Both the position numbers and the translations under genes were made by a program. A stretch of 64,000 nt of DNA from Linepithema humile (taxonomy: Eukaryota > Arthropoda > Insecta > Hymenoptera > Formicidae), in the NCBI RefSeq assembly GCF_040581485.1, contig NC_090130.1, positions 8,618,001 to 8,682,000 of the forward strand, written 5' to 3'. The notes under the pieces are model-generated. The model was not told where the DNA came from, did no database searches, and saw only the letters and a program-made list of their open reading frames with translations. Each line of letters begins with the position of its first letter. Positions within the stretch are counted from its first letter, which is position 1. This document shows, piece after piece, positions 61,586 through 64,000 of the stretch.

Positions 61586-63977
61586 TGTGAGAAATAGGAA
61601 AGATCGATCTCCGGTGGCGGGGATTTAGTTATAAATTTAGCAGGACGCTTGATCTGCTTCGGACGGAAGAATTCAATTTGTAGAGTCAATACGCTGTGTA
61701 ACGGACAACGCGATATCTGCTGTCGGATTGTTCGCTCGGCTACCTGCCTGATCAGCCTTTTTATCGCGCCGAGGAGCGAAAGAACCATCGCGTACGTGAC
61801 GTCGCGCAGTAGCAGAATTCAAGATCGCACTTACTTTTCCGCTCTTTATAAGCACTCGTTTCCCCGAAGCAACTGACAAGTGCAGCGCGTGTCTTTATTT
61901 CCGTTCGTGTACTCTCTTTCCCCCCCCCCCCTCGGCGCGATTGAACGCTGCAAGAAAAGGAGTAAGTTTGCAATTTAGCAAGGTCTATTTTAGATACGAC
62001 GTTAATTAAAGTGGACCTTGTAAATTACGAAACTCACTCCGCTCTTGCGCGGAACTCTTCAATTTGCGAGGAAAACTGAACTGCGAAATATTTTAAATCG
62101 AATGAAACGCGAACTTTGATGAGCGGTGAAACATTAGACATTCATTAAAGCACGGGAGAAGAATATTTATATATGGAATATCTCACGCTGTGTGTTGCCG
62201 CGGAGAAGAATTTCATCGTCAATTTTTCGAAAGCAAAATATTGATAATCCGGTTTTCTTAATTAAAATCATTAAAGTAGCGAGAATAAAACAATAAATGA
62301 TCGAATGACTCTTGTACAATTCAATGGAATCTAGAGAAATGCACAATTGAACGAATTGAGGAAAATTTTTATTTCATTCTAAATTGATTCCTTTTTTAAC
62401 ATATTTTAATTAGAGCGGTAATTGCATGTAGATTTAATATTAAAAACCGACAAACTACGATAATTTTATTCGAGAGAAAATTCCTCTCGCAAAAGACATC
62501 ATTAAATTTTGATTTGATACTCGTGATGCAGCTTATAATACAGTAAAAATATCTAGAAAATTTCTTTCCGCTCTCTTAAGCGCCATTAAATAAATGATTG
62601 AACGCGGATGCCGTAGTGACACGAGACACATTGCCGGCAATATTTTCTCGAGCGAGAAATCCTGTAAGTAGAAGATAGTGCAGTCATTTATTAGTACGCA
62701 TTCAGAAGTTCAGGAGACGCGGACGAGAACTCCGAACTCCACTTCGCCTTATCTGTTTTGAGCACGCCGCGTTGAGCAGCGTGTCTCATTTTCTAATTGC
62801 ATTAGATAAATGTTATTATCTCCGGCCTGATGGTCACGCGTAGATGATTACGGTCATTCGCTTTATGCGCGCATCTCCCATTGCGTGCGGCGCGCTTTAC
62901 GAAGCTCCATTAATCACTCCCTTGTCGAGTGCCCTCGCAAAAAAAAAAAATTTACCGTGAAATGTCGGGTTTCTTGCTGGTGTTTAATTTTTGTCTCTTC
63001 TTCCGGTAATATAATAGTTGAAATAAAATTCACCCGCGTACAAAATATACGCTCGCGTTCGTCCACTTTTTATTGTATTTTTACTTTCCTGCGAAATATA
63101 TAAGACACCTCGCGACGTATAAGATCATTAGATATGAGATACACGAACATGCTGGAAGACAAATCAGGCAAGTTAATACCCTCGAAAGGTCTGCGTGACT
63201 CGCTCTATTGATCAGCACCGGTGAACGTACCGATGCGTCATCCGCTAGACGCGCTTCCACCACGCCGTGCTCTTCTCTTCCTTTCGCGTGCTTTTCCATC
63301 GCGTTTATGAAGCCAACGGTACATTTAGACAAATGCACTACCGGCAAATTGCTCACTTCTTATATTCCATACTTGTTACATTAAGATATCCGCAAATATA
63401 TAATTATACACTTTTGTGCCCACTGCGTGTATACAACACGCGCGCGTGTGTAGGACATGTCTCGAGGAAAAATATCTCAGAAACGGACTCTGCGATAAAT
63501 AGATCTGCTGCCGATTTTGCCGTAGGAAAACTTTGAAGAGAGGTCATCACTATGCTGAAGCTTTTTATTATTCAACCTTAAGAAAACTTAATAATTAAAT
63601 TTGTAATTGAAAATAAAAGCTTACGCGAATGAAAAGATTACGTGGAATTTAAATAATCAATAAAAGTTGTCACTTGTAAGAAAATTTTGCCCACGAAAAA
63701 CTTTTTGTACTAAATTCTTCGTCACTCAAGAATCATTAACGCTTTTGACGTTTGTATTTAAGAAAAATTGCAGTTGAAAATATAGTTTTGGGTTACACAA
63801 AATATTCAAAATTGTATAAAAAGGCACCAAATATGTATTTATTTTACATAGACATATGCTTGTGTGTGAAGAGACCCTTATAGATTCAGCGGCTATTGAT
63901 TTCAGACGTTTCATATATTTCAACAACACACACACATGTATACCGTCGAATATATACACATATATTGTTTTACATGC

Positions 63978-63996
63978 ATATATATATATATATATG
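63978..63996. repeat. (TA)n microsatellite at window end
   Basis: About eight TA units close the window inside AT-rich intron sequence. Confidence 0.8.
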
Positions 63997-64000
63997 CGCA

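Larger units (their letters stand above)
61008..64000 (+). other. Appl: Appl intron 4 (to window end)
   Basis: No exon for the copper-binding half of E1 (expected SDALLVPEGC block) was found, so the intron exceeds 3.0 kb. It contains a CGG repeat (61551-61585), a C12 tract near 61920, an A-rich run near 62940 and a TA microsatellite at the very end. Confidence 0.65.

Noticed and set aside
1..64000. tRNA, rRNA, CRISPR arrays, viral or bacterial gene clusters
   Set aside because: None recognised on either strand.

Overview
This is a piece of an insect nuclear genome, most likely a hymenopteran and ant-like. The genes have many introns with GT..AG borders. Noncoding DNA alternates between very AT-rich stretches and CpG-rich islands, and microsatellites and short hairpin or MITE-like repeats are common. 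The recognisable proteins are animal proteins of arthropod type. No bacterial operons, CRISPR arrays, rRNA or tRNA genes were seen. The species call is inference from composition and protein flavour only.

Four protein-coding genes can be supported. (1) Minus strand, 10939-11064: the first coding exon of an ASAP-family ArfGAP (SH3, ankyrin and PH domains), with a CpG-rich 5' region up to about 11.9 kb. The rest of the gene must lie beyond position 1, because no further exon was recognised in 1-10938. (2) Minus strand, 12297-13045: complete ribosomal protein eS19 (RpS19), with two coding exons, a short noncoding first exon carrying a TOP-like start, and a poly(A) signal 20 bases past the stop. 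(3) Plus strand, 13733-25956: complete ETHE1 (mitochondrial persulfide dioxygenase) in six coding exons, head-to-head with RpS19. (4) Plus strand, from 33321 past the window end: the 5' part of Appl, the insect amyloid precursor protein homologue. Its exons encode the signal peptide, a short linker and the full growth-factor-like/heparin-binding half of the E1 domain. The remainder lies downstream.

Layout: 1-10938 presumed Asap intron 1; 10.9-11.9 kb Asap exon and promoter; 12.3-13.3 kb RpS19; 13.3-13.7 kb divergent promoter region with a 25-codon small ORF; 13.7-26.2 kb ETHE1, whose introns hold a large hairpin beside a microsatellite, two TA-flanked inverted-repeat elements and a 200-bp tandem duplication; 26.2-32.8 kb intergenic with a G-rich island; 32.8-33.4 kb Appl 5' region and first exon; 33.4-58.3 kb the very large Appl intron 1; 58.3-61.0 kb Appl exons 2-4; 61.0-64.0 kb Appl intron 4.

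The genes are not an obvious functional unit. RpS19 serves cytosolic translation, ETHE1 mitochondrial sulfide and persulfide oxidation, Asap Arf-GTPase control of membrane and actin, and Appl neuronal cell-surface signalling. The points most worth a second look are repeat structures, the shared RpS19/ETHE1 promoter region with its small ORF, and unassigned coding-like stretches inside the giant Appl intron. I found no convincing previously undescribed multi-gene system.
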